NCBI GenBank assembly: GCA_041557595.1
Contig: JBFFGE010000057.1
Location: 1 to 24,512 of the forward strand
Source of the DNA: JAOTYV01 sp041557595
GTDB lineage: Bacteria > Pseudomonadota > Alphaproteobacteria > UBA8366
Reading direction: 5' to 3'
DNA length: 24,512 bases
The stretch's first letter is position 1, and every line of letters starts with the position of its first letter. Under the pieces are notes generated by a model. That model was not told where the DNA came from. It did not search any database and saw only the letters and a list, made by a program, of their open reading frames with translations. Positions 16,097 through 22,980 of this stretch are shown in pieces. The translations under genes were made by a program, and so were the position numbers.

Positions 16097-16915
16097 CTAA
16101 TAATAAACCGCGTTGCCCGCGCCGCCGTTTGGAACCAGCAGCTCGCCGGTCATGGCGCAGGCCTGATTGGACGCGAGAAAGACCGCGACATAGGCGACTT
16201 CGGATGCGTCGACCATGCGCCCGATCGCGTTGGTCCGGGGTGCACCCTCGGCATAGTCCTTCTTTTCGAGCTGTTCCGGCGATTCGCCGGTTTTCTTGGA
16301 CCGTTCCGCGAGCTGAACCGCCGTGCGTTCGGTTCGGGTGGCGCCGGGGTGGATGCAGTTCACCGTGATCCCGTCGCGCCCGAGCTGCAGCGCCATCGTC
16401 CGGGTGAAATGGACCAGCGACGTGTTCCGCGCACCGCCGCTCAGATTGCCCGGCGTCCGTGCGTTCACGCCGCTGATATTGATAATTCGTCCCCAACCCG
16501 CCTTTTTCAGATGCGGGATCGCCGCGCGGGTCAGGCGCAGCGCACCCATATATTTGGTGTCGAAGTCGTTCAGGAAATCCTCGTCGACGATCGTTTCGAT
16601 GCGCCCGACCGCGTTCGGCGATCCGCCCGGCAGGGACGCGCTGTTGACGAGAATATTGAGACCGCCGAGCGCTTCGGCCGCCTGATCGACCATCCGATCG
16701 ACTGAATTGCGGTCCGTCACGTCGCAGGCGAAGGATATTATCTTGCGCCCGGTTTCCCCGGCGATCTCCGCCGCGGTTTCCTCGAGCGGGCCAAGCGAGC
16801 GTGCCGTCAACGCGATGTCGACCCCTTCGCGCGCCAGTTCCAGGGCGATCGCCTTGCCGATGCCGCGCGATCCGCCGGCGACGATCGCCGTCTTGTCCTT
16901 TAGTCCAAAATCCAT
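16097..16915 (-). CDS. SDR-fold protein lacking both catalytic Tyr and Lys
   Basis: 272 residues from an ATG with GGGAGG five bases upstream (complement of 16921-16926). The Rossmann motif GGSRGIG (14-20) and the acidic DVTDRNSV region are intact, so NAD(P) binding is likely. NNAG is replaced by NSAS (91-94). S148 is present (INISG), but where YSAAKAGL is expected the protein reads GGARNTSL. There is no Tyr or Lys between residues 149 and 170, and only R163 is charged near the site. HPGATRTERT follows as in related SDRs. An insert of about 25 residues (QLAERSKKTGESPEQLEKKDY) precedes the C-terminal MTGELLVPNGG. I recall other SDRs with GARN in place of YxxxK; their activity is unclear. It may be a non-reductase homologue. 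Confidence 0.88.
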   Translation of the reverse strand: MDFGLKDKTAIVAGGSRGIGKAIALELAREGVDIALTARSLGPLEETAAEIAGETGRKIISFACDVTDRNSVDRMVDQAAEALGGLNILVNSASLPGGSPNAVGRIETIVDEDFLNDFDTKYMGALRLTRAAIPHLKKAGWGRIINISGVNARTPGNLSGGARNTSLVHFTRTMALQLGRDGITVNCIHPGATRTERTAVQLAERSKKTGESPEQLEKKDYAEGAPRTNAIGRMVDASEVAYVAVFLASNQACAMTGELLVPNGGAGNAVYY

Positions 16916-17025
16916 GGTTTCCTCCCGAAGTGCTCGCTGCCGGTTTGTCCGAAGCTTCCTTGCTCACGGGCAGCATATCGGCCCTTGCCTTGGCGCAGCA
17001 ACGAAATACCCGATGCCCCCGGTTG

Positions 17026-17055
17026 TGATCCATTCAGCGATTTCCGCCGTAAAAC
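17026..17055 (+). promoter_or_regulatory. predicted ECF-sigma promoter of the DUF6134-SDR-SnoaL operon
   Basis: TGATCC (17026-17031), 18 bases, then TAAAAC (17050-17055), with CCGCCGTA spanning the -10. It matches the two other sites at 24389-24418 and 24448-24477 in the form TGATCCA-N11-CCGNCGTA. TGATCC with a TAA-type -10 is what I recall for the alphaproteobacterial RpoE/ChrR (ECF11) sigma factor. It ends 30 bases before the start codon at 17086. Confidence 0.7.
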
Positions 17056-17085
17056 CTGTAGTCGATTACATATTGGAACGGAAAA

Positions 17086-17841
17086 TTGTTGATAGGACCG
17101 GAAACTTTCGGACGCCGAAGCGGCAAGCCGCTCAAATATTGGCTGATTCCGTTATTCGCCCTGGCGTTTTCGGCATCCGGCGCGACGGCGGCCGAGACCG
17201 GCAAGCCGGTGGCCCCTGCCGTCGATCCCGTTGCGCTGTACGGCACGGAAATCTACTTCGACGTTTTCCGCGAAGGAGAGAAAGTGGGTTTCCACCGGGC
17301 GCGATTTTCGAAGAGCGGCGCGGATTTGGTAGTCGACAGCAGATTTCAGCTGCAGATTGACGTGCTGTTCTTTACCGCGTTTCGCTATCTCTACACCTCG
17401 GAAGGGCGATGGCGGCGCGGGCAACTCGAAAGCCTGAAAGCCTCGGTGAATGACGACGGCGCGACATCCGCCCTGGAGGCCTCCAAGACCGGCGACAGTA
17501 TGATGCTCAAGAACGCGGAAGGAACCGTCATCGTGGAGGCACCCTTGTTTCCGACGAACCATTGGAATGCCGCGGTTCTGTCCCAGTCGCGCGTCCTCAA
17601 CACGCTGACCGGCCGCGTCAACAACGTACGGATCGTGCCTCGGCGGCGGGAACCCGTTCCGACGGAGCGCGGCGACGTCATGGCGACACATCATGCCTAT
17701 ACAGGCGAGCTTGCAACCGAGGTTTGGTACGACGATGCCGGCCGCTGGGTAAAGATGCGGTTCAAGGCCCGCGACGGCTCGACCATCGAATACATCTGCC
17801 GTCGATGCCAAGGCGGGCGCCTCGAGAAAGCCCAACGATGA
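17086..17841 (+). CDS. secreted DUF6134 family protein
   Basis: 251 residues if translation begins at the TTG at 17086. There is no ATG or GTG between the in-frame TAG at 17059 and the signal peptide, so the start is one of the TTGs at 17086 or 17089, or a rarer codon. The signal peptide is about residues 17-37 (LKYWLIPLFALAFSASGATAAE). The mature part has the features I know from DUF6134: YFDVFREGEKVGFHRARF, LFPTNHWNAAVLSQSRVLNT, and a C-terminal TIEYICRRCQGG with a Cys-x-x-Cys pair. It is predicted periplasmic with a lipocalin- or beta-barrel-like strand pattern; the function is unknown. Its TGA overlaps the ATG of the next gene (ATGA), so translation is coupled, and an ECF-type promoter motif lies immediately upstream. 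Confidence 0.85.
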   Translation: MLIGPETFGRRSGKPLKYWLIPLFALAFSASGATAAETGKPVAPAVDPVALYGTEIYFDVFREGEKVGFHRARFSKSGADLVVDSRFQLQIDVLFFTAFRYLYTSEGRWRRGQLESLKASVNDDGATSALEASKTGDSMMLKNAEGTVIVEAPLFPTNHWNAAVLSQSRVLNTLTGRVNNVRIVPRRREPVPTERGDVMATHHAYTGELATEVWYDDAGRWVKMRFKARDGSTIEYICRRCQGGRLEKAQR

Positions 17842-18602
17842 CCACCGAAGCCGCCCACAGGGTGGCCTGGATCACAGGCGCCGGCAAAGGCATCGGACGC
17901 GCCCTGGCGCTGCGGGTGGCGGCAGATGGCTGGACCGTCGCCGCAAGCGCCCGCACCCTCGAAGACCTGTCCAGCCTCGCCGCAGAGTGCCCAACGGGCC
18001 GTATTCATGCGTTCCCGCTGGATATCACCGACCTTTCGGCGACCAAGGCGACATTGCATGAAATCGAACAGCGATTAGGGACATTGACCCTTGCAGTACT
18101 GAACGCGGGAACGCATGTCCCCATGGCTGCCGAAACCTTCTCGGTTGACGCCTTTCGGCATTTGGTCGAAACGAACCTGATGGGAACGGTCAATGGGCTC
18201 GGGCAAATCATCCCCGCTTTTGTCGAGCGTCAGGGCGGGCACATCGCCGTCGTCGCATCGCTCGCGGGATACCGCGGATTGCCCACATCCGCGGCCTATG
18301 GCGCGACGAAGGCCGCACTGATCAATATGTGCGAAGCGCTCAAACCGGATTTGGAACGGCACGGCGTTCGCCTCTCATTGATCAACCCCGGATTCGTCGA
18401 AACGCCGCTTACCGACAAGAACGAATTTTCGATGCCCTTCCTCATTCCGGTCGAGGAAGCCGTGGATCACATCCGGCGCGGGCTTGAGCGCCCCGCATTC
18501 GAAACGGCCTTCCCGAAGCGCTTTGCGTACCTCATGAAAATATTGCGCATTCTGCCCGACCGTTTGTTCTTTACGCTCACGCGGCGGATGATTCGCGAAT
18601 GA
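17838..18602 (+). CDS. short-chain dehydrogenase/reductase of the ChrR-linked lipid/stress cluster
   Basis: 254 residues, classical SDR with all key residues: TGAGKGIG (13-20), NAG (89-91), S141, Y154 and K158 in SAAYGATKAALINM. The C-terminal region (KRFAYLMKILRILPDRLFFTLTRRMIRE) is hydrophobic and basic, as in SDRs that associate with membranes and act on lipids. It overlaps the gene before and the gene after by ATGA, so the three are one coupled operon. In many proteobacteria an SDR and a SnoaL-like gene sit beside the FAD oxidoreductase, DUF1365 and methyltransferase genes. Here they have the same company but in a convergent operon. A role in oxidising or reducing a modified fatty acyl or lipid intermediate is inferred, not shown. 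Confidence 0.92.
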   Translation: MTTEAAHRVAWITGAGKGIGRALALRVAADGWTVAASARTLEDLSSLAAECPTGRIHAFPLDITDLSATKATLHEIEQRLGTLTLAVLNAGTHVPMAAETFSVDAFRHLVETNLMGTVNGLGQIIPAFVERQGGHIAVVASLAGYRGLPTSAAYGATKAALINMCEALKPDLERHGVRLSLINPGFVETPLTDKNEFSMPFLIPVEEAVDHIRRGLERPAFETAFPKRFAYLMKILRILPDRLFFTLTRRMIRE

Positions 18603-19018
18603 CGACACCGCAGGACCGGTACCGGGACTTTCTTGAAACGCTGACACAAGCGACCCTCGATGGTTTGCGGGATCAGGTCACCGCAGATGTCCATTTCAAG
18701 GATCCGTTCAACGATGTGCGCGGTGCCGACGCCATGCGGCGTATCTTCCAACACATGTTCGAGGCGGTGGCGGATGTCAGGTTTCAGGTCCGGCACATGG
18801 TGACCGATGACGATTTGTGCCTGATGGAGTGGCATTTCGAGGGAAAACTTGGAAGCAGGCCCTGGGTTTTCGACGGCATGAGCCTAATCCGCTTCGCCGC
18901 GAATGGACGGGTCGCCGAACATATCGATCATTGGGACGCCGCCGGAAACTTTTACGAACGACTGCCCGTTATCGGCTGGCTGCTTGCCGCGCTGCGCCGT
19001 CGCCTGGCCATTCGCTAA
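18599..19018 (+). CDS. SnoaL-like / nuclear transport factor 2 family protein
   Basis: 139 residues of the NTF2-like cone fold. DRYRDFLETLTQATLDGLRD begins helix 1, ADVHFKDPFNDVRGADAMRRIF is the typical SnoaL segment, and MEWHFEGKL, FDGMSLIRFAANGRVAEHIDHWD and NFYERLPVIGW complete the strands. These proteins are small hydrolases, isomerases or binding proteins; D41 (FKDPF) and H114/D116 (HIDHWD) are candidate pocket residues. It begins inside the SDR stop (ATGA). Its last 50 bases overlap the antisense 3' end of the DUF3833 gene. Homologues accompany ECF-sigma/ChrR clusters, which supports a shared stress-lipid job. The exact reaction is unknown. Confidence 0.9.
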   Translation: MTTPQDRYRDFLETLTQATLDGLRDQVTADVHFKDPFNDVRGADAMRRIFQHMFEAVADVRFQVRHMVTDDDLCLMEWHFEGKLGSRPWVFDGMSLIRFAANGRVAEHIDHWDAAGNFYERLPVIGWLLAALRRRLAIR

Positions 19019-19574
19019 GCCGTCCATCGGCAGCCGGCGCGGCGATTCGACCTTTCGCGAAAAACAGCGTCACTTCGCCGATCTCGATACCGAGCTTGCT
19101 GACCCGCGCCCGGTTCACCAAGACCCCCGACGGCTGTAGAAACATCCAATCGTTAAAATGCACCCGCAGCGTCCCGTCGCCGACCTTCAAGTCCATGTCA
19201 TAGCGCCAATTCAAAGCGTTGCCGTACGCCTCGCCCCGCGCCGTGCCGATCACGTCATCGGCGCGGCCTTCATAGGTATGGTCGCCGATTTTACGGATGG
19301 TCCAAACACGCCGATCCTTTTCGCCGTCGCGGTAGTCGAAATGTTCGTCCAGGACCAGTTCCTCACCGTTCCAGCTACCGGAGATTTCCACGGAAAATTG
19401 CCGGCGGAGATTTCCGAAACGGTCCTCGAAGATCCCCCAGGCATATGTCTTGCCCGCGAAATATTCCTCGATCGTCAATCGCGGTTCCGCATCCTTGAAA
19501 TCGCTCGGTTTCATGCTCGTGCATCCGTTTAATACAAACAGGGCCAATAGGACTGCACCCAGGCGTGCCGCCAT
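18969..19574 (-). CDS. DUF3833 family lipoprotein
   Basis: 201 residues. The leader MAARLGAVLLALFVLNGC ends in a lipobox (LNGC, lipid on C18), so it is an envelope lipoprotein. The body has the DUF3833 pattern: LTIEEYFAGKTYAWGIFEDRFGNLRRQF, FDYRDGEKDRRVWTIRKIGDHTYEG, ADDVIGTARGEAYGNALNWRY, and a final hydrophobic strand. The sequence suggests a lipocalin-like barrel. It is the last gene of a five-gene operon, 12 bp after the MFS gene, and overlaps the convergent SnoaL gene by 50 bp. The C-terminal ~20 residues, encoded in the overlap, are low-complexity (DGRLSEWPGDGAARQAASR) and look like an extension past the usual end. Function is unknown; binding or moving a lipid is a guess. Confidence 0.9.
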   Translation of the reverse strand: MAARLGAVLLALFVLNGCTSMKPSDFKDAEPRLTIEEYFAGKTYAWGIFEDRFGNLRRQFSVEISGSWNGEELVLDEHFDYRDGEKDRRVWTIRKIGDHTYEGRADDVIGTARGEAYGNALNWRYDMDLKVGDGTLRVHFNDWMFLQPSGVLVNRARVSKLGIEIGEVTLFFAKGRIAAPAADGRLSEWPGDGAARQAASR

Positions 19575-19586
19575 GAGGTGGTCTCC

Positions 19587-20948
19587 TCACACGTGTTCGG
19601 TTGCGACGCGACGTCCGTTCAACTTGCGGCGGATGACCGCATGTTTTTCGGCCGTCAGTGGAAATCGCCAGATAAGAGCGATTGCCGTTAGCTTGATTAC
19701 GACAGGAATGAGCGCGTAGATCACCGTCAACGCGCGCCGTCCCGCATCCGTGGGCGCCGACGGATCGAAACCCGCTGCCTCCAATCCCGGCAGCGCAAGC
19801 CCGACGGCCACGGCCAGGGCCAGCTTTGTGCTCATGCTCCACAAAGCGAATTGCAGGCCTGCGCGGGAACGTCCGAATTTCATCTCGTCGTAATCCACCA
19901 CGTCGGCCTGAATGGCCGGCGGTAAGGACAGATCGGCTCCGAGCGCCATTCCCGTGACCACGCAAACGACGGCGAACGCCGTGAAGTGCCCCTCGGGAAT
20001 CCACGGCACGGCGACGAAGGCCGCACAGGCGCAAATCATGGCCCAGCACCACGCCCGATGCTTGCCAAGGCGTCGGCTGAGCCTGAGCCAAAGCGGTATG
20101 AAGAGGATCGCGGCGACAAAATAGACCAGGATGAATTGGGGTCGAATCTGTTCGTCCGCACCCAGGCCATGCTCCAGGTACAGGAAAAACAACGCGGCCG
20201 GGATACCGTTGGCTATTCCGTTCAGAAACCACGCGGAAAGCAGCCGCAAGAACGGCCGGTTGGCGATCAACGTCCGCGCGCCGTCGAACGCACGCCGAAT
20301 GTCGGCCGTCTCTGCCCCGTCGCGCACGATTGCGGGTTCGGGGACGACGCGAAGCATCAGTGGGATCACGACGGCCCCCAGGCCGATGGCGGCCCAGGCG
20401 ATGGCGCCGGTCGATTCCGCTTCCGACCAGCCGAGGCCCGCCGTCACCGCCGTCAACGCACCGGCGCCGACAATACCGAGCAGCCCGAGCCCTTCCCGCC
20501 AGGACGTGATGCGCGTCCGCTCGTCATAGCCGGCACTCAGTTCCGCACCCCAAGCGAGGTATGGAACCGCGACCATGGTCCATCCGGCATACAGCACGAT
20601 GGACCAGGCAAGCAGGTAACCGGCCTCGATTCCGACCGGCGGATTGAGAATTTTGAAAAGGCCGATCCCGGCAATGATCGCACCCAATGCGATCCAGGAT
20701 TTTCGGTAGCTGCCGCGGATCCCCAATCGGTCGCAGAATGCCCCGACAAGCGGATCGGTCACCGTATCGAAGAGACGGGCGGCGAGCAAAACATATCCCG
20801 TTGTCGACAGGCCGAGGCCCAGCTCGACTCCATAAAGCGCCGGCAAATGGATATAGACCGGGATTGTGGGCAGGGCGACGACGAAGGCCGGCAACGCGTA
20901 CGCCAGAAGGATACTGCCGCGCAACCGGCCCGCGGCACGCGTCGTCAT
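19587..20948 (-). CDS. MFS transporter, glycoside-pentoside-hexuronide (MelB-like) family
   Basis: A 453-residue protein with about 12 hydrophobic segments. The GPH-family motif is visible in loop 2-3 (ARLFDTVTDPLVGAFCDR), with AVPYLAWGAELSAGYDERTRI in loop 4-5 and the related central loop DYDEMKFGRSRAGLQFALWSMSTKLALA. Well-studied relatives couple sugar uptake to Na+ or H+. Those in this lipid/stress context are uncharacterised and may move a lipid or a small stress-related solute. Its ATG overlaps the TGA of the methyltransferase gene (20945-20948), so the two are coupled. Other proteobacterial versions of this cluster, as I recall, may have a DUF2878 membrane protein here; the MFS gene matches the order I recall for Rhodobacter. 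Confidence 0.9.
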   Translation of the reverse strand: MTTRAAGRLRGSILLAYALPAFVVALPTIPVYIHLPALYGVELGLGLSTTGYVLLAARLFDTVTDPLVGAFCDRLGIRGSYRKSWIALGAIIAGIGLFKILNPPVGIEAGYLLAWSIVLYAGWTMVAVPYLAWGAELSAGYDERTRITSWREGLGLLGIVGAGALTAVTAGLGWSEAESTGAIAWAAIGLGAVVIPLMLRVVPEPAIVRDGAETADIRRAFDGARTLIANRPFLRLLSAWFLNGIANGIPAALFFLYLEHGLGADEQIRPQFILVYFVAAILFIPLWLRLSRRLGKHRAWCWAMICACAAFVAVPWIPEGHFTAFAVVCVVTGMALGADLSLPPAIQADVVDYDEMKFGRSRAGLQFALWSMSTKLALAVAVGLALPGLEAAGFDPSAPTDAGRRALTVIYALIPVVIKLTAIALIWRFPLTAEKHAVIRRKLNGRRVATEHV

Positions 20949-22186
20949 CGACGTTCGATCACGAACTGGCCCACATCGATCTGGCCGGTATCGAAACCCA
21001 CTTCGCTATAACACAGATAAAATCGCCACATGCGGCGAAACCGCTCGTCGAATCCCAACGCCTCGATGGCGGGCCAACGTTCGCGGAAGACCTTGTCCCA
21101 ACGGCGCAACGTTTCGGCGTAGGATTTACCGAAGTAGAGCGTGTCCGCGATCTTCATCCCTGCTTCGGCGACGGCCCGCTCGAAGGCGGAGGGGCTGGGC
21201 AGCATTCCGCCGGGGAAAATGTAGCGCTGAATGAAATCCGGATTGCGCCGATATCCATCGAAGAATTCGTCGGCAATGGTAATGGATTGCAACGCCGCGC
21301 GGCCGCCGGGCTTCAGGCACCGATCGAGGACCCGAAAATAAGTGCTCCAGTTTTTCTCGCCCACCGCCTCGAACATCTCGATCGAAACGATCTTGTCGAA
21401 AGTTTCTTTCACGTCGCGATAGTCCTGGACCCGAATCTCCACATCCTTGGCCAAGCCGGCGGCCGACATCCGCGCGCGCGCAAAGGCCGCCTGTTCCGTG
21501 GACAAGGTAAGTCCGACGACCTTGCACCCGAACTCCAGCGCAGCGATTTCGGCGAAACCGCCCCAGCCGCAGCCGATTTCCAAAACCCGGTCGCCCGGCC
21601 GCAAATCGAGCTTGTCCGCCAACCGGAGATATTTTTCCCGCTGCGCCGCCGCCAGGGGCTCATCCATGGCCGAGAACAGCCCGGAGGAATAGCTCATGGT
21701 CTCGTCGAGCCAGAGACGATAGAAATCGTTACCAAGATCGTAATGCGCCGCGATGTTCCGGCGACTGCCCTTGCGCGTGTTGGCGCGCCGGGCATGCCGG
21801 ATGCGGTTTAGCGCCTTGGTGAACCACATGCCGGTCATCGAATCATTCAACGCGTCCGCGTTAGCCACGCCCAGCAACATCAGAGACGTCAGGTCCGGCG
21901 TGTCCCAATCGCCATCCATGTAGCTTTCGGCCAGGCCGAGGTCGCCGGCCAGAAAGAGGCGAGTTACAAGCCTGAGATTTTTGATCTTGATCTGACCCCG
22001 CGGATACGGGACGCCGCGACCGAATGTCTGTCGGGTGCCGGACGGGAACAAGACGGTCAAGCGTCCGGTCCGGATGCGGCCAAACAACCGGATGAGCAAT
22101 CGCTCACGAAATTTCGGCTGTCCGGCGATTTCTTTGGATTCAAGGTACAGGCGGGTTCGCGTCAGTGAAGTTTCCATGATCGTCAT
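20945..22186 (-). CDS. cyclopropane-fatty-acid-synthase-like SAM methyltransferase with altered bicarbonate site
   Basis: 413 residues from the ATG at 22186 (an ATG at 22177 is also possible), 2 bp after the DUF1365 stop. AAHYDLGNDFYRLWLDETMSY, the SAM motif LEIGCGWGG (202-210), DYRDVKETFDKIVSIEMFEAVG and RYIFPGGMLPS place it firmly in the CFA-synthase family. It methylates the double bond of unsaturated phospholipid acyl chains. Against the E. coli enzyme, E273, I302 and Y356 are kept in the bicarbonate pocket, but the cysteine of QYSC is S168 (SYSS) and the histidine of LLHTIG is Q300 (ALQSI). It lacks the HVG of MFEHVG (has EAVG). A methyl-branched, methylene or furan-type product is therefore plausible, not a cyclopropane ring. 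That is inference by alignment from memory. Confidence 0.92.
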   Translation of the reverse strand: MTIMETSLTRTRLYLESKEIAGQPKFRERLLIRLFGRIRTGRLTVLFPSGTRQTFGRGVPYPRGQIKIKNLRLVTRLFLAGDLGLAESYMDGDWDTPDLTSLMLLGVANADALNDSMTGMWFTKALNRIRHARRANTRKGSRRNIAAHYDLGNDFYRLWLDETMSYSSGLFSAMDEPLAAAQREKYLRLADKLDLRPGDRVLEIGCGWGGFAEIAALEFGCKVVGLTLSTEQAAFARARMSAAGLAKDVEIRVQDYRDVKETFDKIVSIEMFEAVGEKNWSTYFRVLDRCLKPGGRAALQSITIADEFFDGYRRNPDFIQRYIFPGGMLPSPSAFERAVAEAGMKIADTLYFGKSYAETLRRWDKVFRERWPAIEALGFDERFRRMWRFYLCYSEVGFDTGQIDVGQFVIERR

Positions 22187-22188
22187 AC

Positions 22189-22980
22189 TCAGATTTTAGG
22201 GGCGTTGGCATGCCCGACGCTGCTTTGCACGGAAGCTATTGCCGCCCGATGCGGGAAAACGCGGAATCCCTTGAGCCATAGCAACAAGGCTTCCCAGTGA
22301 ATCGCCGCGATGATTTTCAGGGTCATGAGCGGAAATCCGAAAAGGCATCCCGCCAAGGTCCGAACGGATACGGGAGTCCGGTCGCCGCGGAACGACGCTG
22401 CCAGCAGGAGCCCGTCGTCGTCTTCCTGCCGGATGACGATATTGACGCCGTCGCCCGGCGGTACGATGCGAAAATGATACACCGAGTCCATTCCGATAAA
22501 TGGCGAGACATACAGGGATTTCTCACAACTTTGCCGGAGCACGGCGCGGTCGGTTCCGTCTACCGGAATGACGTAGGTATGACGCTCGTGAAATGTATTG
22601 CAGACCTCGTAAAGGACTGCCGTTAGAACGCCATCCCGCCGGTAGCAAAAATAAACGCTGATCGGGTTGAAAACATAACCGAAGATCCGGGGGAAGCTGA
22701 GCAGCCGGATGGCGCCGCCATCGGGTGTCAACCCGGCTTCTTTCAGGCGCTCTTCGACCCAGGGCCGCAAGGGATCGCCTGTCGTCGGTCCATGGTCGCG
22801 GTCTCGAAAGGCGATCGGCGCCCGGCGATTATATCCGAACAATCGATAGCGCCGGTCGAGTGCCGGCAGCTCGTCCAGATCCAAAAGCATCATGAAGACG
22901 CCGTAGCGCAGCCGATGGCGTTTTGGGCGCAACCGTTCGTGCACGACCGGCCCCCGGAATATGGCCGACTGCCAGATCAT
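22189..22980 (-). CDS. DUF1365 family protein
   Basis: 263 residues, recognised by VVHERLRPKRHRLRYGVFMMLLDLDEL, LLSFPRIFGYVFNPISVYFCY, VLYEVCNTFHERHTYVIPV and KSLYVSPFIGMDSVYHFRI, which are the conserved blocks of DUF1365 (COG3496). Its ATG sits in the stop of the FAD oxidoreductase (ATGA, 22977-22980) and the methyltransferase gene follows after 2 bp, so the three are a tight unit, as they are in many proteobacteria. The family is required in related bacteria for the response to singlet oxygen (from memory, Rhodobacter) and is thought to help in fatty-acid modification. The biochemical role is not established. The C-terminal third carries a hydrophobic stretch (LKIIAAIHWEALLLWLKGF) that may contact the membrane. 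Confidence 0.93.
   Translation of the reverse strand: MIWQSAIFRGPVVHERLRPKRHRLRYGVFMMLLDLDELPALDRRYRLFGYNRRAPIAFRDRDHGPTTGDPLRPWVEERLKEAGLTPDGGAIRLLSFPRIFGYVFNPISVYFCYRRDGVLTAVLYEVCNTFHERHTYVIPVDGTDRAVLRQSCEKSLYVSPFIGMDSVYHFRIVPPGDGVNIVIRQEDDDGLLLAASFRGDRTPVSVRTLAGCLFGFPLMTLKIIAAIHWEALLLWLKGFRVFPHRAAIASVQSSVGHANAPKI

Noticed and set aside
15081..17033. Long minus-strand open frame of 650 codons
   Set aside because: It is a high-GC shadow of the SDR genes at 15273 and 16097. It has no domain, and its translation is Arg-rich nonsense.
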